Shown here: in pieces, positions 8,110 to 15,106 of the stretch
Layout: each line of letters starts with the position of its first letter
Numbering within the stretch: the first letter of the stretch is position 1
DNA from: Maritalea mobilis
Lineage (GTDB): Bacteria > Pseudomonadota > Alphaproteobacteria > Rhodobacterales > Rhodobacteraceae
Direction: 5' to 3'
DNA: 46,246 nucleotides
Assembly (NCBI RefSeq): GCF_019800885.1
Contig: NZ_JAHVKE010000007.1
Span: 1 to 46,246 of the forward strand
Program-made: the position numbers and the translations under genes
Notes under the pieces: model-generated
What the model saw: only the letters and a program-made list of their open reading frames with translations
Databases searched by the model: none
Told to the model about the DNA's origin: nothing

Positions 8110-8528
8110 ACCGTTTGACCGGAGAAACCGCCCTTGGGCTGGCTTGGATCATCGCAGTCGTAGCCTCACTTGCCGTGCTTTTCATCGGTGAAGTCTTGGG
8201 ACAGACACCCTGCGTCCTGTGCTGGTTCCAGCGCGCTTTCATGTTCCCGCTGGCCATCATCCTTGGTCTTGGTCTCTGGTGGCAGGACACGCGGGTCGGC
8301 CGATACGGCATCGCACTGGCCCTCGGCGGCGGTGCAATCGCACTTTGGCATATGGGGCTCTATGCGGGCCTGATCCCCGAGCGCATCCAACCCTGCACAG
8401 CCACTGGCCCCTCTTGCACTGACGACAACCAATTGGTTTTCGGCATTCCCATCCCGCTGATGGCCCTCGCGGCCTTCGCCCTGGTCGGAATGCTGTCAGC
8501 CCATTCACTGAAGGACACACGAACATGA
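8106..8528 (+). CDS. DsbB/BdbC-type disulfide oxidoreductase
   Basis: A four-helix inner-membrane protein of 140 residues that would re-oxidise the DsbA partner encoded next and pass electrons to quinones. The first periplasmic cysteine pair is CVLC (GQTPCVLCWFQRAFMFP) and the second is a separated pair in CTATGPSC. This small form, with CxxC after helix 1, is typical of BdbC-like DsbB proteins. It overlaps both neighbours by ATGA junctions, so DsbB, DsbA and SCO are made together. That fits a job of keeping copper-binding cysteines in the right redox state. Confidence 0.85.
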   Translation: MNRLTGETALGLAWIIAVVASLAVLFIGEVLGQTPCVLCWFQRAFMFPLAIILGLGLWWQDTRVGRYGIALALGGGAIALWHMGLYAGLIPERIQPCTATGPSCTDDNQLVFGIPIPLMALAAFALVGMLSAHSLKDTRT

Positions 8529-9184
8529 ACCGACGTAGCCTAATCCTGTCCGTTCTCGCCTTGGGCGTTGCCGGTTTCGGCGGTGCGACCTGGTTGGCAA
8601 CAAGGCCAGGTCCGATTGTCGAGGCGGAGCCTTTGGCACCGGAACTGGCACAGGCCATGATCCGCCCCTACTCACCCGTCCTTGGGCCCGAAGAGGCGCC
8701 TGTCACGATCGTGGAATTCTTCGATCCTGCCTGCGAGGCATGCCGCGCCTTTCATCCAATCGTGAAAGACATCATGGCCGAACATGGTGACGCCGTCCGT
8801 GTCGTAATTCGGTACACACCGTTCCATGGAGAAGCGTCCGAGGAAGCGATCCGCGTGCTGGAAGCGGCCCGTATGCAGGGTGTCTTTGAACCAGTTCTCG
8901 AAGCTGTCTTGCGCGAACAACCAAATTGGGCGTCCCACGGAGCGCCTGCACCTGGCCGTCTTCTGCAAATCGCCGCGACAGCAGGTCTCGATGTCGACGC
9001 TGCGCGCACGCAAATTCTGTCGCCCGGTGTCGTGGCAATCCTGAACCAAGATCGTGCCGACGTTGAAACCGTCGGTATTCGTCAGACGCCGACCTTCTTC
9101 GTGAACGGCATTTCGCCTGATCCATTCGGTGAGGCGGAATTGCGACGGTTGGTTGCTGCGCAAGTCGCTGCAGCGCAGAGCTGA
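8525..9184 (+). CDS. DsbA-family thiol:disulfide protein
   Basis: A 219-residue periplasmic thioredoxin-like protein. It has an N-terminal signal anchor (RRSLILSVLALGVAGFGG), then VTIVEFFDPACEACRAFHP with a CEAC active site near residue 66, and the cis-proline loop IRQTPTFFVNG near residue 196. The order matches DsbA/DsbG-like oxidoreductases of the DSBA (thioredoxin_4) class. It starts within the stop of the DsbB-like gene, so the pair is probably a matched donor and acceptor. A second, longer DsbA-like protein with CPYC lies at 35979-36707 in the other copper cluster. Confidence 0.85.
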   Translation: MNRRSLILSVLALGVAGFGGATWLATRPGPIVEAEPLAPELAQAMIRPYSPVLGPEEAPVTIVEFFDPACEACRAFHPIVKDIMAEHGDAVRVVIRYTPFHGEASEEAIRVLEAARMQGVFEPVLEAVLREQPNWASHGAPAPGRLLQIAATAGLDVDAARTQILSPGVVAILNQDRADVETVGIRQTPTFFVNGISPDPFGEAELRRLVAAQVAAAQS

Positions 9185-9208
9185 ACTAATTGACTGGGAA
9201 TTAGACAC

Positions 9209-9676
9209 ATGAAAAAGATCGTATCCACGGGCGCGCTGTTGGTGCTGTTCTCTTTCGCGGGTGCTTCCATGCCTGCGCTAGCCGACGCGGACGATATCGT
9301 CATCGACGGCGCTTGGGCACGAGCGTCCATTGGAATGAACCGTCCCGGTGCCGCCTTTATGACGATCCGCAACACCAGCACAGAGCCTGTGACACTGATT
9401 GGACTCTCGACCCCACTGGCCATGATGCCCGCCATACATGAAACAAGAACCAGCGCCGACGGCGTCAGTAGCATGACGCCCACCGACGAAATTGCCATCG
9501 CACCGGGAGAGAGCGTGGCTCTGGAACCCGGTGGCTTGCACGCCATGTTGATGCAACTACAAGAGCCAATGACCGAAGGGGAGACGTTTCCATTAACACT
9601 GGTCTTCGAAGATGGTGGTGAAGCGACGGTCGAAGTGCCGATCCTTGGCTTCGCGGCGCGTGGGCCCGAAGACTGA
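9209..9676 (+). CDS. PCu(A)C periplasmic copper chaperone
   Basis: A secreted 155-residue protein with a clear signal peptide ending near ALA-DAD. It carries the PCuAC copper motif: His in IHETRTSADGVSSM, with a Met ten residues later, and a distal GGLHAMLM. This H-x10-M-x(about 20)-H-x-M set binds Cu(I) and hands it to SCO proteins or directly to cytochrome oxidase. It follows DsbA by 24 bases and directly abuts the second SCO gene (TGATG-type junction at 9674-9678). The neighbourhood SCO-DsbB-DsbA-PCuAC-SCO is a coherent copper-delivery pathway. Confidence 0.9.
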   Translation: MKKIVSTGALLVLFSFAGASMPALADADDIVIDGAWARASIGMNRPGAAFMTIRNTSTEPVTLIGLSTPLAMMPAIHETRTSADGVSSMTPTDEIAIAPGESVALEPGGLHAMLMQLQEPMTEGETFPLTLVFEDGGEATVEVPILGFAARGPED

Positions 9677-10302
9677 TGAAGCGAATGCGTGTTTGGGGCA
9701 TTGGCGCAACCGCCGTCGCGGCCATTGGCATGATGCTTTTCGTGGGGTGGTGGCAAGTCGACGGCCCCGGCTCACCGGAGCCGATGGGGCAACGCCCCAT
9801 GCCTTTGACCGAGATGGCGTTCAGCTTGACCGATCATGAAGGCAACGCTGTCGGGCCGGAGGCCCTTCTCGGCAATCCCACAATGGCCTTTTTCGGCTTC
9901 ACCTATTGCCCAGATGTCTGCCCGACCACGCTTTCCGATATCTCGAGTTGGCTTGACGCGTTGGGCGATGAGGCAGCGCTACTGAACGTGATCTTCATTA
10001 CGGTCGACCCCGAGCGGGATACCGTCGCCGCGATGGCGGAGTACGTCAGCTATTTCCACCCGGCAATCCGCGGCTGGACAGGTCCGGAAGAGCAGATCGC
10101 TCGCGCGGCGGAGGGCTTTCGTGACGTCTTTGAAAGAGTGCCGACCGACGGCGGAGACTACACGATGAACCATACCGCCAGCGTCTTTCTATTCGACGCC
10201 GAGGGGCAATTCGTCACCACGATCGATTACCATGAGGCAAGAGACTTCGCGCTGCCAAAAATCCGCCGCGCACTGCAACAAGAAATGGAAGAAACGACAT
10301 GA
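9676..10302 (+). CDS. SCO1/SenC-family copper chaperone (second copy)
   Basis: A 208-residue SCO protein with an N-terminal membrane anchor, CPDVCP in FGFTYCPDVCPTTLSDI, and the distal ligand histidine in YTMNHTASVFLFD. It resembles the first SCO in length and motif order but is clearly diverged, so this is an old duplication or an independent acquisition. Two SCO proteins beside one PCuAC and a DsbAB pair suggest separate steps (Cu insertion and cysteine reduction), which is inference. It ends in an ATGA overlap with the M23 peptidase gene. Confidence 0.88.
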   Translation: MKRMRVWGIGATAVAAIGMMLFVGWWQVDGPGSPEPMGQRPMPLTEMAFSLTDHEGNAVGPEALLGNPTMAFFGFTYCPDVCPTTLSDISSWLDALGDEAALLNVIFITVDPERDTVAAMAEYVSYFHPAIRGWTGPEEQIARAAEGFRDVFERVPTDGGDYTMNHTASVFLFDAEGQFVTTIDYHEARDFALPKIRRALQQEMEETT

Positions 10303-11672
10303 TGCTGAGGACGACAGCAACGGGTTGGGCAATTGTGGCTGGTGTCTCAGGGGCAGCGATTTTCGCTGCTGGGACCTGGTTGAGAGACCCGGTACCGAGC
10401 GGATTGGACGAGGCATCCCTGTGGCTGCCCGAGCCACCGACGCTTCCCGACACCATTGAGCACGCAGCAGTTCGTTTCGCAACGATGCAATCCGAGAGTG
10501 CGCGCGATCAACGCCCCCTGCCCCCTTTTCTGCCCCCTGCCATCGACGCACAGCCGCCAGCGATCCAACCTCCTCTGTCGACTTGGTCCCGTGATATCGC
10601 ACCCGGCGAAACGCTTGATGAAGTACTGGCCGACGCCGGGATGGCGGCGTCCGACCGGGCATCAGTCGCCTTGGCAATCGGCGCTGAATACGATCTGCGA
10701 CGGCTTCGGCCGGGCCATTCGCTCACGGTCGTCTCAACCATGGACGGCGGCCCGCAGACGGTAACCCTGGCCATTGAGGACGGTGTGAGGATCGAAGCAG
10801 TTTTTGGAACTGAGATGATCACGCAAGTTATGGCCCCGGAGACGGAAGTTGTGACGGTAGCCGGTGAAGCGATCATTTCGACCTCAGTGTTCGCCGCGCT
10901 CGATGAAGCCGGGATTCCTGCCCGTTTTGCCGTCGACCTCGCTCAGATGCTGGGCGGCACCGTGGATTTCCGCCGAGAGATGGCCGGTGGAGAAAGGCTC
11001 CGCCTGCTGTGGCGCGAGGCGCGTCTTGGCGAAGATCGGATCGGCCAGCCGGATCTTACCTTCGCTGCGTTGGAGATCGCGGGGAGCCTCTATGAGGTTG
11101 TATGGCCAGATGATGCCAGCGGACAGGCGACGATCTATGTAGATGGCGATGTGCTGCGCGTTTTCGCGCAACCCGTGGTGGGCGCACGCATGAGCTCTGT
11201 CTTCGGGCGTCGCACGCATCCGGTCTTTGGTAACGTAAGAATGCATACGGGCGTGGACTTTGCCGCGGCGCATGGAACGCCTGTGCAATCGACAGCGCCG
11301 GGCCGCGTGAGCTTCATCGGATGGCGAAACGGCTATGGCCGTGTTGTCGAAATAGCCCACGGTCCCGATATCATGACGCGCTATGCGCATCTTAGTACTG
11401 TGCCTGAAAGTCTCGCCGAAGGTCAGCGCGTCAACGCCGGAGATATGATCGGGCGCGTCGGAGAAACCGGCACTACCACGGCCCCGAACCTTCATTACGA
11501 AGTGCTCGTGAACGGCCGTCCAACAGACCCTCTCGCCGACGACCGTCTGGCTAACGCGGTTGATCCCGAAGCGGATGATGCAGCCGCGCTGTCGCGCCTC
11601 ACTGAGGCCCGCGCACGTATGGAACAAATTTTGGCTCCCAATAGTGCCACTTCGGCTTCTGAGAGGCTTTGA
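10299..11672 (+). CDS. M23-family peptidoglycan endopeptidase (membrane-anchored)
   Basis: A 457-residue protein with an N-terminal anchor, a proline-rich linker (about residues 40-95), a LysM/OapA-like middle (SRDIAPGETLDEVLADAGM...), and a C-terminal LytM domain. The zinc ligands are visible: H and D in MHTGVDFA, preceded by SSVFGRRTHPVFG, and H in NLHYEVLVNG, with the other family histidine in YAHLS. Such enzymes cut peptidoglycan cross-bridges and resemble MepM/ShyA types. It is translationally coupled to the SCO gene (ATGA), so it is expressed with copper delivery. It is zinc-dependent, which fits an island dealing with Zn and Cu. The length is normal and all ligands are present. Confidence 0.88.
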   Translation: MMLRTTATGWAIVAGVSGAAIFAAGTWLRDPVPSGLDEASLWLPEPPTLPDTIEHAAVRFATMQSESARDQRPLPPFLPPAIDAQPPAIQPPLSTWSRDIAPGETLDEVLADAGMAASDRASVALAIGAEYDLRRLRPGHSLTVVSTMDGGPQTVTLAIEDGVRIEAVFGTEMITQVMAPETEVVTVAGEAIISTSVFAALDEAGIPARFAVDLAQMLGGTVDFRREMAGGERLRLLWREARLGEDRIGQPDLTFAALEIAGSLYEVVWPDDASGQATIYVDGDVLRVFAQPVVGARMSSVFGRRTHPVFGNVRMHTGVDFAAAHGTPVQSTAPGRVSFIGWRNGYGRVVEIAHGPDIMTRYAHLSTVPESLAEGQRVNAGDMIGRVGETGTTTAPNLHYEVLVNGRPTDPLADDRLANAVDPEADDAAALSRLTEARARMEQILAPNSATSASERL

Positions 11673-11819
11673 TGTGTTCCGCGAATACAATCATGTCACC
11701 CGTTCCGACCGTCACCAGTCCTGACTACGAAACGCAAAGCCAAAGAGGCCTTCCCATATTGATCCGGAAGGCATACTGAGAACGAGTCGCATTATCGCTG
11801 ACATACGGGTTGGACTGCC

Positions 11820-12602
11820 ATGGAAACTCTCTCCCCCGTAGTGCTTGGCTCCCTTGGAAGCCTCGCTGCTGGATCACTCACCTCGGTTGGCGCCCTGCCT
11901 GTGTTGTTTGGCCGTGTCCCATCGCGTGCTACCCGTGATCTTTCGCTCGGATTCGCGGCAGGCGTGATGCTTGCGGCATCGTTCTTCTCACTCATTATTC
12001 CAGCATTGGACGCAGCTGATATTCGGTTTGAGAATGAGGCAGCGCCTGCGGCCATCGTTTGCCTCGCAATCCTGCTCGGGATGGGTGCAGTTGCGCTGAT
12101 GAACGAAAAGCTCCCGCACGAGCATTTCAACACTGGGCGCGAAGGACCCGAGGGGGCTTCGCTTCGGCGGGTTTGGCTTTTCATCATCGCGATCACGATC
12201 CACAACTTCCCCGAGGGCCTTGCTGTTGGTGTTGGCTTCGGTTCCGGCGGCATGGAAGGCGGTATGCCCCTTGCCATTGGGATCGGCCTGCAGAACGCAC
12301 CCGAAGGTCTTGCCGTCGCTGTGGCTTTGCTTGGAGAGGGTTATTCCAAATGGCGGGCGTGGGGCATCGCGGCGCTCACAGGCATGGTCGAACCCATCGG
12401 CGGATTGCTTGGGGCGGGAATCATCACGCTGTCAGAGCCGCTGTTGCCATGGAGCCTGGCCTTTGCCGCGGGCGCGATGCTCTATGTCATCAGCCACGAG
12501 ATCATCCCCGAAACCCACCGTAGCGGCCATCAGAACAGGGCAACTCTCGGCCTAGCGATCGGCCTCGTGATTATGCTTTTCCTGGATGTCTACCTGGGGT
12601 GA
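11820..12602 (+). CDS. ZIP-family metal transporter (ZupT-like)
   Basis: A 260-residue, roughly eight-helix transporter of the ZIP superfamily, which moves Zn(II) and related divalent metals into the cytoplasm. The two metal-site helices are present: AITIHNFPEGLAVGVGFG and GLQNAPEGLAVAVALL. The second has QNAPEG where ZupT has HE-type residues; such a change is seen in the GufA-like branch. It starts at an ATG 147 bases after the M23 gene and may have its own promoter. An importer beside several exporters is unusual for a pure resistance island and points to balanced zinc homeostasis or to intracellular transport in GufA-like members. Confidence 0.82.
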   Translation: METLSPVVLGSLGSLAAGSLTSVGALPVLFGRVPSRATRDLSLGFAAGVMLAASFFSLIIPALDAADIRFENEAAPAAIVCLAILLGMGAVALMNEKLPHEHFNTGREGPEGASLRRVWLFIIAITIHNFPEGLAVGVGFGSGGMEGGMPLAIGIGLQNAPEGLAVAVALLGEGYSKWRAWGIAALTGMVEPIGGLLGAGIITLSEPLLPWSLAFAAGAMLYVISHEIIPETHRSGHQNRATLGLAIGLVIMLFLDVYLG

Positions 12603-12607
12603 TGGCG

Positions 12608-12641
12608 CGGGACGCTGCCCACACAAAGGTGGTGCGTCCGT
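12608..12641. terminator. Possible bidirectional hairpin between convergent genes
   Basis: The 38-base gap between the convergent ZIP and L,D-transpeptidase genes holds an interrupted hairpin: GGACGC pairs with GCGTCC, with an inner CCAC/GTGG. No strong T-tract follows on either strand, so termination is only suggested. Confidence 0.3.
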
Positions 12642-13138
12642 CAGGGATAAATATCAATCGGCGTGCCAAGCTGCACCATCGAATAAATGATCTCAATATG
12701 GCGATCTGAAACAGAAGGACAGCCTGCCGTCCAATCCCGTACATTCATTGGGTCAATTCCGCGCCGCGGACCACCATGGATGAAGATATCTCCACCGGGC
12801 GAACGACCGTGCGACTCCGCAAACGCGATGTCGGCCTCATTCGGGTAGGAGATACCGATGGACAGATGGAATTCGCTGTTCGGATTGCGGCGGTCGATAA
12901 TGTACGCCCCTTCGGGCGTGCGGCCATCGCCTTCGAACTGTTTGTGACCCACGGGCGCGAAGCCAAGTCCGATCGGGAACCTCCGCAATTCACCCTCAGC
13001 GCCATCAAGGATTAGCAAACGCTCATCCTTGTACATCCTGAGCCGCGTGACCTGCGGTCCATCGTAGTCCCGGAACCTGCTGGCGCAGCCAGACAGAAGT
13101 GCGGTGGTCGTACCCAAAAGAAAGATGCGGCGTTTCAT
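12641..13138 (-). CDS. L,D-transpeptidase-like lipoprotein
   Basis: A 165-residue exported protein with a lipobox (LLSGC, about residues 14-18) and a YkuD-type catalytic domain. It has IFIHGG with the conserved histidine, and WTAGCPSV where the catalytic cysteine sits in an S/T-x-G-C context, though the usual following arginine (GCxR) is replaced by PS. The family makes 3-3 peptidoglycan cross-links or attaches proteins to the wall. The GCPS variant occurs in some short members whose activity is less certain. It is one of three L,D-transpeptidase loci in this window, all beside metal genes. It is convergent with the ZIP gene. Confidence 0.78.
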   Translation of the reverse strand: MKRRIFLLGTTTALLSGCASRFRDYDGPQVTRLRMYKDERLLILDGAEGELRRFPIGLGFAPVGHKQFEGDGRTPEGAYIIDRRNPNSEFHLSIGISYPNEADIAFAESHGRSPGGDIFIHGGPRRGIDPMNVRDWTAGCPSVSDRHIEIIYSMVQLGTPIDIYP

Positions 13139-13192
13139 GGAGAAAGCTCGGTTTTATGACTATGCCTCGTGAAGATAGTTAGCATTCCAAAT

Positions 13193-14560
13193 CTAGTTGA
13201 TCAAAGCCGAGTTTGATCGCGAAAGAACAAGTTGAGGCAGCCATGTGATCAATTCAGGTCGCCATGCCAGCAAAGCAATCAGTGCGACTTCGATGACTAC
13301 GAGCGGTCCCGCACCACGATAGATATCAGCCAGATCGACGCTTGGTGGTGCCGCCATCTTGGCGAAGAACAGCGCATATCCGAACGGCGGCGTGAGAAAT
13401 GAGGTCTGAAGCGCCAATGCGATCAAACCGGCCAACCAGACCTGCGAGAAATAGACCGACCCGACATGATCGGAGAAATCCAGCTGAGCGAACACAGGAA
13501 GGAAGATCGGTAGGAACACGAGCAGAATCTCGATCCAGTCGAATACGAACCCGAGCACAAGAATAACGCCCAACAACATGCCAAGGGTCGCCCAACGCCC
13601 AAGGGCAAATCCATCAATCCATGCAAGTAGCAGCTGGCCACCCTCTAGCAGATTGAAGCTGAGCGAGAAGATCGATGCACCCAAGACGATGAAGAACACC
13701 ATCGATGTCATGGACGCCGTCTGCACAATCGTCTCGTTTAGCCGCTCAAATGTCATGCGACCGCGAACCGACATAACAAATAGCGCGCCAAGGACCCCGA
13801 CGCCCGCAGCTTCCGACAGGGTCGCGACCCCGCCCATGATACTGAGGGGAATGGCGGCGATCACCGCGATCGCTAGGATCGAGGACACCAAATCCCGCAG
13901 GGTCGGCCTTGCGTCGTACGAAAGTGAGATATCGATACGCCCTCTCAGCGTTACGGCAAAATAGACGGAAAAGAAGAAAACCAGAATGAGCACTGGAACG
14001 ACCAAGGCCGAATACATCAGGGAAATACGAAGCTGAAAGACATTGGCCACGAAGAACAGAAGGACCGCCGGGGGGAAGACGACGCCCAGCGCGCCGGATG
14101 CCGCCACGGCCGATCCCGCCCCTGACGCGGAATACCCTGAGCGCAACATCGGGGCGTAGGCCACCAGTGCCACGGTCACGACGGAAGCTCCAATCACTCC
14201 AGCGGCAGGGGCCAGGATCAGGCCAATCAGCAACGTGGCAACGGCATATTGGCCGGGGAGCCACCTGAGTGCCTGCCCCAGTGTTCGAAACAGGGTTGAT
14301 GAAATGCCGCTGGCGTTCAGCACCAGCCCCAGAAAGATCAGAAGAGGCACGGTGGTGAACTGCACCCCTTCGTTCGTCAGGATGCCACGTACGCGAAGAT
14401 AGATCAGACCCAAGTGGCCGAAATCCGTGACCTCAAACCAGACCGCGCCCACAAAGGCAAGAAATCCAGTCGCCGTCAGAACCAAAGCCACGGGAAAGCC
14501 GCTGAACACGCCTAGCGCCAGAATACCTAGCATGGCGATGGCCAGGAATTCAGTCTCCAC
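13193..14560 (-). CDS. TRAP transporter large permease subunit (DctM-like)
   Basis: A 455-residue, about 12-helix protein matching the large TRAP permease. It has an FSGFPVALVLTATGF start, GLVLNASGISSTLFRTLGQ, GAVFPPA-type motifs (GVVFPPAVLLFFVANVFQL), and a C-terminal LALQTSFLTPPFGYALFFAKM. Tripartite TRAP systems import organic acids with a Na+ gradient. The N-terminus overlaps the end of the small subunit by 11 bases. No DctP/TAXI solute-binding protein is encoded within the window, so the pair is incomplete or uses one encoded elsewhere. The VFDWIEILLVFLPIFLPVF region resembles DctM of the carboxylate/mannitol group. Confidence 0.86.
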   Translation of the reverse strand: METEFLAIAMLGILALGVFSGFPVALVLTATGFLAFVGAVWFEVTDFGHLGLIYLRVRGILTNEGVQFTTVPLLIFLGLVLNASGISSTLFRTLGQALRWLPGQYAVATLLIGLILAPAAGVIGASVVTVALVAYAPMLRSGYSASGAGSAVAASGALGVVFPPAVLLFFVANVFQLRISLMYSALVVPVLILVFFFSVYFAVTLRGRIDISLSYDARPTLRDLVSSILAIAVIAAIPLSIMGGVATLSEAAGVGVLGALFVMSVRGRMTFERLNETIVQTASMTSMVFFIVLGASIFSLSFNLLEGGQLLLAWIDGFALGRWATLGMLLGVILVLGFVFDWIEILLVFLPIFLPVFAQLDFSDHVGSVYFSQVWLAGLIALALQTSFLTPPFGYALFFAKMAAPPSVDLADIYRGAGPLVVIEVALIALLAWRPELITWLPQLVLSRSNSALIN

Positions 14561-15071
14561 GGGGAAGGTCTTCCTCAGAGAGTGGGGAGAGGTTGTTACG
14601 ATTGCCGCGCAGGAACACGACGTTCCGCGCGATGACGATAAGCCCGGCCAATCCCAGAACCACCGGGCCGATCACAGCGGCAATGCGCCGTGCCCAAATG
14701 TCGGTGTCCGCGAATTGCGTCGTCCGCATCAGCCCATCCCAGCCGTAGTAGGTGAGGATGGTCGCGAGGGGCAGAACGACGAGGAGGCAACCACCAAGCT
14801 CGATCCAAGCCAGGCGGCGTGGCGGCCAATTCCTTCGAAATAAGTCCACGCGCACATGACCGTCTCGCAGATAGGTGAACCCAAACGTCACGTATATCAG
14901 TATGAACAGCAAGGACGTCGAAAAATCCGGAAGATACGACGACACCCCAAGGTGTAGTTTGCGATCAAGCATTTGTAGGCCGGTAAGAATCGCGATGGGG
15001 ACCACTGTCAGCCAAGCGGTCCCCACACTTAGCGCGCCAATGATCTTTTCCAACCCGTCAAATATGCGCAT
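14550..15071 (-). CDS. TRAP transporter small permease subunit (DctQ-like)
   Basis: A 173-residue, four-helix protein matching DctQ: an N-terminal GALSVGTAWLTVVPIAILTG helix, the family-like TFGFTYLRDGHVRVDLFRR between helices 2 and 3, and a final IGPVVLGLAGLIVIARN helix. It precedes and overlaps the large subunit on the same strand. The P1B ATPase gene ends 36 bases upstream, so the TRAP genes may be transcribed from the ATPase promoter. That would place an organic-acid importer under metal control. Confidence 0.82.
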   Translation of the reverse strand: MRIFDGLEKIIGALSVGTAWLTVVPIAILTGLQMLDRKLHLGVSSYLPDFSTSLLFILIYVTFGFTYLRDGHVRVDLFRRNWPPRRLAWIELGGCLLVVLPLATILTYYGWDGLMRTTQFADTDIWARRIAAVIGPVVLGLAGLIVIARNVVFLRGNRNNLSPLSEEDLPRGD

Positions 15072-15106
15072 TGCGTCACCCTGCCCCTTGGCTCTCCCGT
15101 GCCGCC

